From positions 1,116,001 through 1,180,000 of the forward strand of contig OZ244993.1 in assembly GCA_965223485.1 (NCBI GenBank): a DNA stretch of 64,000 nucleotides, given 5' to 3'. Made by a program: the position numbers and the translations under genes. The DNA is from VXPQ01 sp965223485. Its GTDB lineage: Bacteria > Bacteroidota > Rhodothermia > Rhodothermales > VXPQ01. The stretch's first letter is position 1. Every line of letters begins with the position of its first letter. Under the pieces are notes generated by a model that saw only the letters and a list, made by a program, of their open reading frames with translations, did not search any database and was not told the origin of the DNA. Below are positions 15,928-24,900 of this stretch, piece by piece.

Positions 15928-17124
15928 CTATCCTTGAGCAAGATTTTTGAAATATCCCATACATTCTTGAATCTCGCGAACACGTTGCTCATGCTCCAAT
16001 GTCCATTCAGGTTCGGGTATATTAAGATATAAAATATCGAAAGAGTATTTACTGGATGTTCCTGGACGATCTGTAGCGATGCCAACCACAGTGTGAATGT
16101 TTGGCAGCCTTCCACGAACTACACAACATCTCCCCCAAAGTTCTTGCACCCGCGATTCGCGATCATCGCTTTTGCCAGTGGTAAAAACATAAGCGTGTCC
16201 CGTTCTCCCTTGGATCATTCGAGCTGCAGACTTTAGTTCCGGATTTTGCAGGAATTCTAACCACGCTTCCGCTAGCACAGCCCGGTTAAGTCTGGGTTCC
16301 AAAGCCATCGTAACCAGAGCCAATTCGTTGTTCGTGACTTCTTTACTGTGCATATCAAACATTTGGCCAGAGAGTAAGTCATTCGAAAGAAGTTCAATAC
16401 GGCGATCCCAAAAGTAGCTCTGTTCGAGATCGACTTTCATACTCTCGAATTCTTCAGATGCTTGTAGGTCATTCCAGATACCTTCAGACAACACTATCAT
16501 ACTGGGTTGGCCTTGATCTGCAGGCACTATATCAAATGATCTTCTATGTAAAATGTATAAAGCAATCCAATCTTCAATGCCCCCACCGTCAAAATAAAGA
16601 CGTACGTCGCTTTTAATGATGGATTCACTCGCGTCAAGAAACTCGACAAAATCGGAGATTGTATTTAATGCTGTGAAGAATATCTCAACGCTGTATTCGT
16701 CGCATACATGAACAAAGCCATGCCCCAATTCTCCCCACTGTAGCGGTACTTTTCCTCTTCCGCCTAACGCGACTGTAATCCTGTGATATCGCCTATTACC
16801 TTGCTCGGGAAGAGTAATTGTCCTGCCATCACTCCGTTCGATTGAATTGGTACTTTCAAGCCAACGTTCGGCACCCCATATTTGATTGGCAGATTTTTCT
16901 ATAGCGGATTTGATCCATCTCTTGTACCCAACCTCGTCATGCGTTTCTCGATATTCAATATCCTTGACTGAAATAATCACGATGTGTGGACCGCATACGA
17001 TGAGGCAATCGCACAGCTCCTTACCATGCTTTCCCTTGGGATTTGGATGTGTCCACAATTTCAGGAAAGAGTGAGTGCACAGGCGATTCACAAGGCGTTC
17101 GGATGGGGTAAGACCGTTTTGCAT
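15928..17124 (-). CDS. Predicted PD-(D/E)XK-like nuclease-domain protein, unknown
   Basis: The 398-residue protein has near its N-terminus GKELCDCLIVCGPHIVIISVK: acidic residues E36 and D39 followed after 12 residues by SVK (52-54). This is the spacing and hydrophobic pattern of a restriction-endonuclease-like fold, although the usual Asp/Glu before x-Lys is a serine. The rest is mixed alpha/beta with no recognised family, ending in a charged helix. It is not in an operon: convergent decayed DNA lies on one side and the lysine-biosynthesis gene on the other. AT-rich composition suggests acquisition. A defence or repair role is a guess from the fold only. Confidence 0.55.
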   Translation of the reverse strand: MQNGLTPSERLVNRLCTHSFLKLWTHPNPKGKHGKELCDCLIVCGPHIVIISVKDIEYRETHDEVGYKRWIKSAIEKSANQIWGAERWLESTNSIERSDGRTITLPEQGNRRYHRITVALGGRGKVPLQWGELGHGFVHVCDEYSVEIFFTALNTISDFVEFLDASESIIKSDVRLYFDGGGIEDWIALYILHRRSFDIVPADQGQPSMIVLSEGIWNDLQASEEFESMKVDLEQSYFWDRRIELLSNDLLSGQMFDMHSKEVTNNELALVTMALEPRLNRAVLAEAWLEFLQNPELKSAARMIQGRTGHAYVFTTGKSDDRESRVQELWGRCCVVRGRLPNIHTVVGIATDRPGTSSKYSFDILYLNIPEPEWTLEHEQRVREIQECMGYFKNLAQG

Positions 17125-17194
17125 CGCACTGTTTTCTTATAAGAATCGAAGAATAAATCCCCGAGATGTCAAACCGCTACAAAACTGCTCTTCC

Positions 17195-19783
17195 TCACCC
17201 CCTCCCCCTCAACACCACCTCCTCTGCCGGAGCGCGCATGTTGTATTCGTTGCTCATGACGCGCCCGTAGGCGCCTGCGGTAGCGATCAGCATTACGTCT
17301 CCTTCCCCGGTGTTCGGAAGGCGCCGCCCATAGCCCAGCACATCCCCCGTCTCGCAGATCGGTCCTACCACGTCGGCAATGATTTCCAGCGGCTCGTCCA
17401 GCCGGGACAGGTTCACGATCTCATGCCAGGCTCCGTAGAGGGCCGGCCGGATGAGCGAGTTCATGCCGGTTTCGATACCCACGTAGCCCGTCGCCCCTTT
17501 CCACTTGGTTTGTGTCACGCGGGCAAGCAGCACGCCGGCGCGGGCCACAAGGAAGCGCCCCGGCTCCATCCAGAGTTCCAGATCCGGATGCGTCTGCTTG
17601 AAGGCGTCGAGCGTCTCCGCGATGTCGATCATGTCCGGTTCCGGCGCATTCCGCCGCTCCGAAACAGGAAGCCCCCCTCCCACATCGAGGATGCGGACAT
17701 CCGGGAAGCGTTCTCTCAGCGAAGCAAGGAACATGGCGGTTTCGGCCCAGGTGTCCGGCGCAACGATGCCGCTGCCTACATGGGCATGAAATCCGACGAT
17801 ATGCACATCCGCTGCGTCGGCAAGCTGCGCAAGGCGCTCCATTTCTTCCGGCGCCACACCGAATTTGCTCTGCGATCCGGCCGTCCGGACGTACTTGTGA
17901 TGCCCGTGACCCCGCCCCGGGTCCATGCGCACGAGGAGTTCCCTTCCACGGAAAACATCGGGCCATGCTTCCAGCGGATAGATATTGTCCAGCGTAACGT
18001 ACGCGCCCAGTTCGTACCCCTCGGCATATTCTTCCTTCGGCGCAAAATTGGGAGTGAACAGGATGCGCTTCCGGTCGATGTCCGGGAAGAGATCGATCAA
18101 AAACCGTATCTCGTGCGGCGACACGCACTCGAATCCGATTCCCCCTTCGTGGAAAAGGCGAAGGATGTCAGGGTGCCCGTTTGCCTTTACGGAATAGAAC
18201 ACGCGATCCAGCGCGCCGATCGACAGTACCCGCTGCAACGATTCCCGCAGCGTGTCTTCGTCGTATACATAGACCGGACTCGTTTCGGCAGCGATGGCCA
18301 GCAGATCCTCGCGGCGACCCTGCCACCAGGCAACCCGGCTTGGCGCCTCTTCGCCCGATGCTTCCATCAATTCCCGCCAGTCGGGCCCGATCAAGGCGTC
18401 CGGCTCTCGCTTTCCGAAGAACTGCGCATGCAGTTTGCGGGTCAGGCGGCGGGCCTGATCTTCGTCCACCACGAAGCTGAAGTTCAGGTCGCCGGCTGCC
18501 TGGGAGACCTGGTGCACCTGCTGTTCGTGAAATACTTCGAACGCGGCCCCCATTTCGTGGAGTATCGACCGGATGTTGCGTCCGATCATGCTTACGATGG
18601 CGCAGGGGCCGATCTGTCGGGCGCGGCAATACGCGTTCAGCGCGTCGAGCAGCGCGTCGATGCGCGCCGGTTCGAGGGCGTTTGCATTGCGGTCCAGCGA
18701 GACGGTGACGTTCGTTTCGGAGGTGGCCACCAGGTCGATCGACAAGCCGTGTTCCTTAAACGTGGCGAACACATCGGCGAGGAAGCCGACCTCCTGCCAC
18801 ATGCCCGGCGATTCCATAGAGATCAGCATGACGCCGGTCTTTGTGGCGATCGCCTTGATTTGCGCACCGAAGTCGGAGGTGTCGTCGGAGATGACGGTTC
18901 CCGGCAGATCAGGAGCGCTCGTACATTTGATATGGAGCGGGATGCGCTGCCGCTGCGCCGGTTCGATGGAGCGGGGATGCAGGACCCTGGCGCCCATCGT
19001 GGCCAGTTCCTGCGCCTCGGCGTAGTCCAGTTGGCGGAGCAGGCGCGCCGAGGGAATATCGTGCGGGTTCGCGGTGAACATGCCCGGCACGTCGGTCCAG
19101 ATTTCGATGCGCTCGGCGCCGAGTACGGCTCCGAGGCAGGAAGCGGAGGTGTCGGAGCCGCCGCGTCCGAGCAGGACCGTCTCTCCGGCCTTGTTCGAAA
19201 CGATGAAGCCCTGCGTAATGACGAGATCGCCGGCGGTGCGGGTCAGAACTTCCTGGAGAGCAGCGTCCGGGTCGAACCGGCACGTGGCCGACAGGTATTG
19301 CCGCCGTTCCGGAAGCAGGCGGTGTTCGTCCGCCCGCAGCATTTCGCGGGCGTCCCGCCAAGCGGCGTCGAGACCCCGGGACGCGAGGAAGGCGGCGCCC
19401 AGTTTCGTGGACATGAGTTCGCCGAGCGCCAGCACCCGGGCATGAAGCCGTGGCCCGGCTTCGCGGGTGAGCGAAGCGCCCAGGGCGAGGCGCTTCAGTT
19501 CGGCAAGGTCCTCTTCCAGCAGGGCCGTCCCGTCTATGTCGAGATCGGCGGCGATGCCGAGATGGCGATCCCGGATTATCTCAAGGGTGCGCTCGTAATT
19601 TTCCCCGACTGCATCCTCCAGCAGGCGTTCGAGCAGGTTGGAAATCTCACTCAGGGCGGAGCAGACCACGACGGGGACGAAACCGTCGTCGATACGCGCC
19701 CGGACGATGCGCTCAATGATATCCCAGCGGGCACGACTCGAAACGCTCGTGCCGCCGAATTTGAGAATGACCCAGCGGGGCAT
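17195..19783 (-). CDS. lysAC: Bifunctional aspartate kinase / diaminopimelate decarboxylase
   Basis: This 862-residue fusion would catalyse both the first and last steps of lysine biosynthesis. The N-terminal aspartokinase has KFGGTSV (8-14), the GRGGSDTSA loop (about 200) and ACT-type regulatory repeats (VTVSLDRN) that usually sense lysine. From about residue 490 it is a PLP-dependent diaminopimelate decarboxylase: PLP lysine in YSVKAN (K533), HVGSG, DVGGGLPV, EPGRF and the catalytic-cysteine motif CETGD. The ATG at 19783 (MPRWVILKFGG) places the kinase motif where the family has it; the longer frame adds 27 unsupported residues. Such fusions are known in a few bacteria, for example Xanthomonas relatives. 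It stands alone on the minus strand. Confidence 0.92.
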   Translation of the reverse strand: MPRWVILKFGGTSVSSRARWDIIERIVRARIDDGFVPVVVCSALSEISNLLERLLEDAVGENYERTLEIIRDRHLGIAADLDIDGTALLEEDLAELKRLALGASLTREAGPRLHARVLALGELMSTKLGAAFLASRGLDAAWRDAREMLRADEHRLLPERRQYLSATCRFDPDAALQEVLTRTAGDLVITQGFIVSNKAGETVLLGRGGSDTSASCLGAVLGAERIEIWTDVPGMFTANPHDIPSARLLRQLDYAEAQELATMGARVLHPRSIEPAQRQRIPLHIKCTSAPDLPGTVISDDTSDFGAQIKAIATKTGVMLISMESPGMWQEVGFLADVFATFKEHGLSIDLVATSETNVTVSLDRNANALEPARIDALLDALNAYCRARQIGPCAIVSMIGRNIRSILHEMGAAFEVFHEQQVHQVSQAAGDLNFSFVVDEDQARRLTRKLHAQFFGKREPDALIGPDWRELMEASGEEAPSRVAWWQGRREDLLAIAAETSPVYVYDEDTLRESLQRVLSIGALDRVFYSVKANGHPDILRLFHEGGIGFECVSPHEIRFLIDLFPDIDRKRILFTPNFAPKEEYAEGYELGAYVTLDNIYPLEAWPDVFRGRELLVRMDPGRGHGHHKYVRTAGSQSKFGVAPEEMERLAQLADAADVHIVGFHAHVGSGIVAPDTWAETAMFLASLRERFPDVRILDVGGGLPVSERRNAPEPDMIDIAETLDAFKQTHPDLELWMEPGRFLVARAGVLLARVTQTKWKGATGYVGIETGMNSLIRPALYGAWHEIVNLSRLDEPLEIIADVVGPICETGDVLGYGRRLPNTGEGDVMLIATAGAYGRVMSNEYNMRAPAEEVVLRGRG

Positions 19784-19937
19784 GGGATGGGGCTTGCAGG
19801 ATTGATCAGGACGCTTTCCAACGTCGAGATGCGCCGCATAAGTTCCTTGCCTTGCGGGTGACACGGATGCATCGCACCCGACTCGCCGCTACCAGGACTG
19901 ATCGGAAATCAGTTCGCCGTACCGGAAAGCCCCACCC

Positions 19938-20819
19938 TCAAGCTCGCGCCAGATTGTTTTCCGTGAGATACGCAAAACTTTGCGCAGCAGCCTCGAACAT
20001 GTCGGTCTCGCAATCGTCCATTTCCACGATCATCCACTGTATATGGCCGCGGCCTGCCACCGCAATGGCAGGGAAGTCCTGCAGGCCGCTTCCCGCCGCC
20101 ACCATGGGTCCCTCAGTGGAGAGCACCGTCGCGTCCTTGATGTGCAGCAGCTGAGCGTGCGCGCCGAAATCACCCACCACCTCTGCAGGATCGCGACCTG
20201 CCACCTTGGCCCAGTACGTGTCTATCTCGAAGAAAATTCCAGGCTCAATCAGGGATCTGATTTCATAGAACGGAAGCACCCCATCCTCAATCGGTTCGAA
20301 TTCCCACCAGTGATTGTGCAGCCCGAATTGCAGGCCATTCGCCTGGCAGAAGGCATAGGACTCGTTATAGATGTCGGCCAGCTGCCTGATGCCGTCCATA
20401 GTCTGGTACCGCTCGTCCTCGGGCCATCCATGCCACACCATGCGATCACAGTCGTAGGCTTCGGCGATGGCCAACATGGCGTCCCGGTGCTCTCCTTCGG
20501 GAATTTCCACATGCGCCGCAAATACGGATAGTCCCGTATCTTTGAGCAGTTTGCCCGCCTGTGCCGGAGTCATGCCCTCCGGAAAGAAGGCCGTTTCCAC
20601 GGCGGTATAGCCCATTTCAGCGACACGGCCAAGTGCGGCGGCCGCATCCACATCGATGGCGTCCCGCACCGTGTACAACTGGAATCCGATCCTGGGCAGT
20701 GGCGGTTCGGTAGCGACGGGCTCCGTGTACGGCTCGGAAGTTTCACGGCAACCGCCCACAGCGATGCCGGCTGCGGCTGCGCCCAGCGTTTTCAAGAAAA
20801 TTCGGCGTGTATTACTCAT
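19938..20819 (-). CDS. Sugar phosphate isomerase/epimerase-like TIM-barrel lipoprotein
   Basis: The 293-residue protein starts MSNTRRIFLKTLGAAAAGIAVGGC, a twin-arginine-like signal ending in a lipobox, so it is probably exported folded and lipid-anchored. The mature part is a xylose-isomerase-like TIM barrel (AP endonuclease 2 family): IGFQLYTVRD, AHVEIPEGE, MVWHGWPED, FGLHNHWWEF, and GIFFEIDTYW with metal-binding His/Asp/Glu. Such exported isomerase-like proteins are common in carbohydrate-degrading Bacteroidota relatives; the substrate is unknown. ATG 20819 is chosen because it starts at the signal peptide; nine codons upstream are unsupported. Confidence 0.82.
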   Translation of the reverse strand: MSNTRRIFLKTLGAAAAGIAVGGCRETSEPYTEPVATEPPLPRIGFQLYTVRDAIDVDAAAALGRVAEMGYTAVETAFFPEGMTPAQAGKLLKDTGLSVFAAHVEIPEGEHRDAMLAIAEAYDCDRMVWHGWPEDERYQTMDGIRQLADIYNESYAFCQANGLQFGLHNHWWEFEPIEDGVLPFYEIRSLIEPGIFFEIDTYWAKVAGRDPAEVVGDFGAHAQLLHIKDATVLSTEGPMVAAGSGLQDFPAIAVAGRGHIQWMIVEMDDCETDMFEAAAQSFAYLTENNLARA

Positions 20820-21146
20820 GGGTTTTTCCTGTCTTGGTCGATACAATCGGCGTTACCCTATCCTAAATAAAAAAAACCGGACGCATTAACAATTGTCCGT
20901 GCCGGGCGTTGCTTCTCAAATGCGCGTGTTTCTCGCGTCCACTCCTCAATATCAGGGACGACTTGCCGCTTGTTCCGGTTCAGTCCCTACGGCGCGACGC
21001 ACTTTCTGACGGCTGAACTCCTTGAAATTTCGGCTGAGGCGCATAAGTCCAGAACGAGGCTTGGAAGGATCGGTCAAAAAATGCAGAAAATATTTGATTT
21101 AGAACATATTTTGCACATATATTACTATGTAAGTAAATAATGCCAA
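20820..21146. other. Intergenic stretch between divergent genes
   Basis: It separates the divergent isomerase and HD-protein genes and contains no supported ORF. The right third is very AT-rich and holds a candidate promoter for the HD gene. Nothing else recognised. Confidence 0.5.
21094..21123 (+). promoter_or_regulatory. Candidate promoter of the HD/YwgA pair
   Basis: TTGATT (21094-21099) and TATATT (21118-21123) are spaced 18 bases and lie in an AT-rich stretch 24 bases before the ATG at 21147. Prediction by eye. Confidence 0.4.
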
Positions 21147-21985
21147 ATGAGGGCAATGCAGGTGAAGAACAGGGAGGTGCAGCGCGTTCGCGATCCGGTC
21201 CACGGCCTTATCGTGTTTGGTGGCGGGAGCGATCCGTACCAGAACGAGACCGATCTGATCGCATGGCGTCTGCTGAATACCCGTGAGTTTCAGCGGCTTC
21301 GCCGGATTCGCCAGTTGGGCTTTTTCGATCTCGTTTTTCCCGGCGCCACGCACAGTCGCTTTGCGCACAGCGTCGGCGTCTACCATGTTGCTCGTCGACT
21401 CGTTGATGTGGTCAAGCGCAGACAATTGGAGAAGGACAAGGACGAGTCACACGACCAGGAACGAACCCGTGTCGTTCTGCTGACGGCTCTGCTGCACGAT
21501 ATAGGACACGGGCCGTTCAGCCACGTGTTCGAGGAAGTGGCAACCGATTTGAAGTTACCTGGGCGTCATGAGGATTGGGGGGCGAACATCCTTCGAGGCG
21601 CTACGGAGATCAACGGTGTACTCCGGGAGGTGGACGAGGAACTGCCCAAACAAATAGGAGAACTTTTGAAGGACGAAGTCCCCAAGACCCTAATCTTTAT
21701 CGACGTTTTCGGCATATATTACCGGGGTCGTATCAGGGAAATCATGAGGATATCCTTCTTGATGATGCGTCGGTTGCACTTTACAAGCAATATGACTTCA
21801 ACGATACGTCGGCGCTGAACAAGGTACTCGTAAAGACACGCCCTGATGATTCCGAGCCCCGGGATATTGCCGAGGTGTCGCCCGTTATCCAGGCGTTTAG
21901 AGATGCAGAACGGATCCAGCGTGTCTATGCGCCGGACCGGGACGCGAGGGAAGAACTTCAGAAAATCATGGAGGGGGTCCAATGA
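21147..21985 (+). pseudogene. HD-domain phosphohydrolase (YwfO/dGTPase-like), internally deleted and frameshifted
   Basis: The N-terminal half reads RDPVHGLIVFGG, EFQRLRRIRQLG, HSRFAHSVGVYHVARRL and LLTALLHDIGHGPFSHVFEE, the HD-domain metal site of YwfO/dGTPase-like enzymes. The frame then drifts after about residue 190 and stops at 21816-21818. A second frame from roughly 21700 to TGA 21985 carries the family C-terminus (IAEVSPVIQAFRDAERIQRVYAP). The segment that should contain the SSQxDxDRxDYLxRD-type motif, some 150 residues or more, is absent. This is therefore an internal deletion plus shift, and the enzyme is presumably dead. The intact YwgA-like gene overlaps its stop as ATGA. Confidence 0.75.
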
Positions 21986-22521
21986 ACCAGCATCCAGTAA
22001 CCGAAGAAGAAAAAGTGGTCGTCGCGCTGATTACTCTGTGCGGGAACGAGATCGTCGGCAGAACGCGGTTCCAGAAACAGGCTTACTTGCTGGACCGTTG
22101 CGGGGCGGATTTCGGATTTCGGTTCGTCTATCACCACTACGGCCCTTACTCTTTCGATCTCGCCGACGGATGGATAGATGCCAGCGCCGAAGGGCGGATA
22201 ACTATTAACGAATACCCGGGTCGTTATGGTATTTTGTATTCTATTTTCAGGACCGACGAATCTGTCGAACCGCCAAGTAAAATCGGGAAGTTGTCCGCAG
22301 AGATTGCGCGCAAACAGCTTGAAAAGATGAAGGGAGTTTCCGACATCGTTCTCGAACTTGCGGCGACTATCGCTTTTTTTCGGGCAGAGGGATACGACGA
22401 ACAAAGGGCTGTTGAAGAAACCAGGCTGCGCAAATCGATCAAGGCAGACAATGGGCGTCTTGAAAAGGCCCAGCTTTTTCTGAAAGAGATTGGACTTGAC
22501 GGAGGGGCTGCAACCGCCTGA
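21982..22521 (+). CDS. YwgA-like protein, partner of the HD hydrolase
   Basis: The 179-residue protein contains VALITLCGNEIVGRTRFQKQAYLLDRCGADFGFRFVYHHYGPYS, the compact helix-YGPYS layout of the YwgA family, which is distantly related to SocA/Panacea-type domains. In Bacillus the ywgA gene lies beside ywfO, an HD hydrolase, and the same order is seen here with a 4-base ATGA overlap. Its role is uncertain; control of or complex formation with the HD enzyme is the natural guess. Here the partner is broken while this gene is intact. Confidence 0.65.
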   Translation: MNQHPVTEEEKVVVALITLCGNEIVGRTRFQKQAYLLDRCGADFGFRFVYHHYGPYSFDLADGWIDASAEGRITINEYPGRYGILYSIFRTDESVEPPSKIGKLSAEIARKQLEKMKGVSDIVLELAATIAFFRAEGYDEQRAVEETRLRKSIKADNGRLEKAQLFLKEIGLDGGAATA

Positions 22522-22558
22522 TCCGGGTTCTCGCTTGTCCGGCGCTACCTTTTCTCCC

Positions 22559-23929
22559 ATGCCCGACTTGTTCAAGGAAGCTGCTCACCGGTATATGGCG
22601 CGGAATGCCCCCCTGGCGGACCGCATGCGTCCTCGCACGCTGGACGAATTCGTCGGGCAGGAACATATCCTCGGGCCGGGCCGGCTCCTGCGCCGGGCGA
22701 TCAAGGCGGACCGCATCACGTCGGTGATTTTCTACGGTCCGCCGGGTAGCGGTAAGACCACGCTGGCGCGCATCATTGCAAACACCACAAAGGCGCATTT
22801 CACCTCGCTCAATGCGGTGCTGTCCGGGGTCAAGGACATCCGCGAAGCGATCGGGGATGCAAGGGCCCGGCTGGAGCAGCATCAACGGCGGACGATCCTG
22901 TTCATCGACGAGGTGCACCGGTTCAACAAGTCGCAACAGGATGCGCTCCTGCCGCATGTCGAAAACGGGACCGTGGTGCTGATCGGCGCCACGACGGAAA
23001 ACCCGTATTTCGAGGTCAATAAGGCGCTCGTGAGCCGGTCCCGCATCTTCGAGTTGCAGACGCTTGAGGAAACGGCGCTGCGGCAGATTGCCCTGCATGC
23101 GATCGGAGACAAAGAACGCGGATACGGCAGCGCCGATGTGCAGGTCGAGCCGGAGGCCCTCGAGCACCTGATCGACACGGCCAACGGCGATGCCCGCTCT
23201 GTGCTGAATGCGCTGGAGCTGGCCGTGGAGACGACGGCCCCGGACGATGCGGGCGCGATTCGGGTCAATCTGGCCGTGGCGGAGGAAAGCATCCAGCGCC
23301 GCGCCGTGCTGTACGACAAGGAAGGGGACGTACACTACGACACGATCAGCGCGTTTATCAAGAGCCTTCGAGGGTCCGATCCAGATGCAGCCCTGTACTG
23401 GATGGCGAAAATGATTTATGCCGGGGAAGACCCCCGCTTCATCATTCGCCGCATGTTTATCTTCGCGGCGGAGGATATCGGGCTGGCGGACCCCCGCGCG
23501 CTTCAGATCGCATCCGCTACGGCGCATGGATTCGACTATGTGGGCATGCCCGAAGGGCAATTCATGTTATCCGAGTGCTGCCTGTATCTGGCTACCGCGC
23601 CCAAAGGCAACTCCACCATGTCGTATTTCAGCGCGCTTTCCCATGTTCGGCATGAACGGTCCGACGACGTGCCGAATCACCTGAAGGACGCCAGCCGGGA
23701 CAAGGAGGGATTCGGTCACGGGAAGGGGTACAAGTACCCCCATGCGTTCCAGGAGCACTATGTGCCTCAGCAGTATCTGCCCGACGAAATGCGGGGCACG
23801 TATTTTTACGAACCCGGCGAGATCGGATACGAGGCGGAGGTGGCCCGCCGCATGGAGGAACTCCGGCGGCGCGACGCCGAAGAGGAACTCGACCGCCGCG
23901 TACGGAGATACGCGGAAGGGGAGGAATGA
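22559..23929 (+). CDS. rarA: Replication-associated recombination protein A (RarA/MgsA AAA+ ATPase)
   Basis: The 456-residue protein is a clamp-loader-related AAA+ ATPase acting at stalled replication forks. It shows RPRTLDEFVGQEHILG near the N-terminus, Walker A GPPGSGKTT (60-68), Walker B LFIDEVHRFNK (114-124), sensor GATTENP with SRSRIF just after it, and the tetramerisation region ending in a PHAFQEHYVPQQYLP-type segment, all typical of RarA. Length is normal. ATG 22559 starts the conserved MPDLFKEAA; the longer frame adds 23 unsupported residues that overlap the upstream gene. Housekeeping gene. Confidence 0.93.
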   Translation: MPDLFKEAAHRYMARNAPLADRMRPRTLDEFVGQEHILGPGRLLRRAIKADRITSVIFYGPPGSGKTTLARIIANTTKAHFTSLNAVLSGVKDIREAIGDARARLEQHQRRTILFIDEVHRFNKSQQDALLPHVENGTVVLIGATTENPYFEVNKALVSRSRIFELQTLEETALRQIALHAIGDKERGYGSADVQVEPEALEHLIDTANGDARSVLNALELAVETTAPDDAGAIRVNLAVAEESIQRRAVLYDKEGDVHYDTISAFIKSLRGSDPDAALYWMAKMIYAGEDPRFIIRRMFIFAAEDIGLADPRALQIASATAHGFDYVGMPEGQFMLSECCLYLATAPKGNSTMSYFSALSHVRHERSDDVPNHLKDASRDKEGFGHGKGYKYPHAFQEHYVPQQYLPDEMRGTYFYEPGEIGYEAEVARRMEELRRRDAEEELDRRVRRYAEGEE

Positions 23930-24006
23930 GGAGTTTGCGAGTTTGCAGGAACGTTTGCAAAGGGTTGCGGATACAGATTGCTTTGCGACCATGAGACCCT
24001 TGTACC

Positions 24007-24900
24007 ATGTCTGAATTTTACCCCATCGTTACCGTAGATCCGGAATGGGTGTTGGGGGACGAGGATATGGGTAGCAAGGAAAAATTCTGGTATTGTCGGA
24101 GTAAAGACGAGACGCCCTGGCTTTTCAAGTATCCTCAAGAGGGGACGGGCCAGCATTGGGCCGAGAAGATTGCTGCCGAAGTAGCAACCTGTTTAGGCAT
24201 TTTTCATGCCAAGGTGGAACTGGCCGAATTCCAGGATGTGCAGGGGTCGGCAACAGAGTCCTTTGCTCGCGGAGGCCGCATGCTGATCCATGGTAATGAG
24301 TTGTTGGCCATTATGATGTCCGATTATGATCCTAAAATGAAATTTCACCAGTCGGCTCACACGCTTGATAGTATCCTAGCGGCATTGGATCACGCGTTCA
24401 CGAATCAACAGGATGCTGTGCGAACGAAACGACTATTGGCAGAGTACTTGGTGTTGGATGCGGTGATCGGCAATACGGATCGTCACCATGAAAACTGGGG
24501 TTTGCTACTACGCAAACTGGAAGGAAATAAGTGGGACGGATTTCTGGCCCCCTCCTTCGATCACGCCTCTTCTCTGGGAAGAGAATTTCGGGACGAAAAG
24601 CGTGATCGGCTTATGGCCGAAGATCGTGTGGGACGCTATGCGGAAAAGGGCCGTGGCGGGATATACTGGTCCAGGGATGAACGGCGCGGTCCCAGTCCGC
24701 TTAAACTGGTGCGACAGGCCGCTCACACCTATCCAGACCTTTTCCAACCAGCGCTCGCGAAACTGGACAGGCTGGATAAGGGTTCTTTAGGGGATGTTGT
24801 AGGCCGTGTACCCTCCGACTGGATGTCTCCATCGGCCCGGAAGTTCACTGTGGCGCTGATGTGCTATAACCTCGAGCAATTAAGGACCCTGGACCCATGA
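24007..24900 (+). CDS. HipA-like Ser/Thr kinase (HipT-type toxin candidate)
   Basis: The 297-residue protein resembles the kinase core of HipA without its N-terminal domain. Visible are the ATP lysine in WLFKYP (K41), the helix with E58, the catalytic loop GNTDRHHENW (155-164; D158 and N163) and the metal-binding FDHASSLG (D185). HipA kinases phosphorylate a tRNA synthetase or similar target and stop growth; split forms such as HipT work with small partners. The following HIRAN gene overlaps its stop by ATGA, so the two are translationally coupled. No HipB-like HTH gene is seen beside it. Toxin function is inferred, not shown. Confidence 0.75.
   Translation: MSEFYPIVTVDPEWVLGDEDMGSKEKFWYCRSKDETPWLFKYPQEGTGQHWAEKIAAEVATCLGIFHAKVELAEFQDVQGSATESFARGGRMLIHGNELLAIMMSDYDPKMKFHQSAHTLDSILAALDHAFTNQQDAVRTKRLLAEYLVLDAVIGNTDRHHENWGLLLRKLEGNKWDGFLAPSFDHASSLGREFRDEKRDRLMAEDRVGRYAEKGRGGIYWSRDERRGPSPLKLVRQAAHTYPDLFQPALAKLDRLDKGSLGDVVGRVPSDWMSPSARKFTVALMCYNLEQLRTLDP

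Noticed and set aside
17075..19861. A 928-codon open frame on the plus strand.
   Set aside because: It is the exact antisense of the fused lysine gene; its product is rich in Arg/His/Gly/Asp without motifs, a known effect of GC-rich codon use on the opposite strand.
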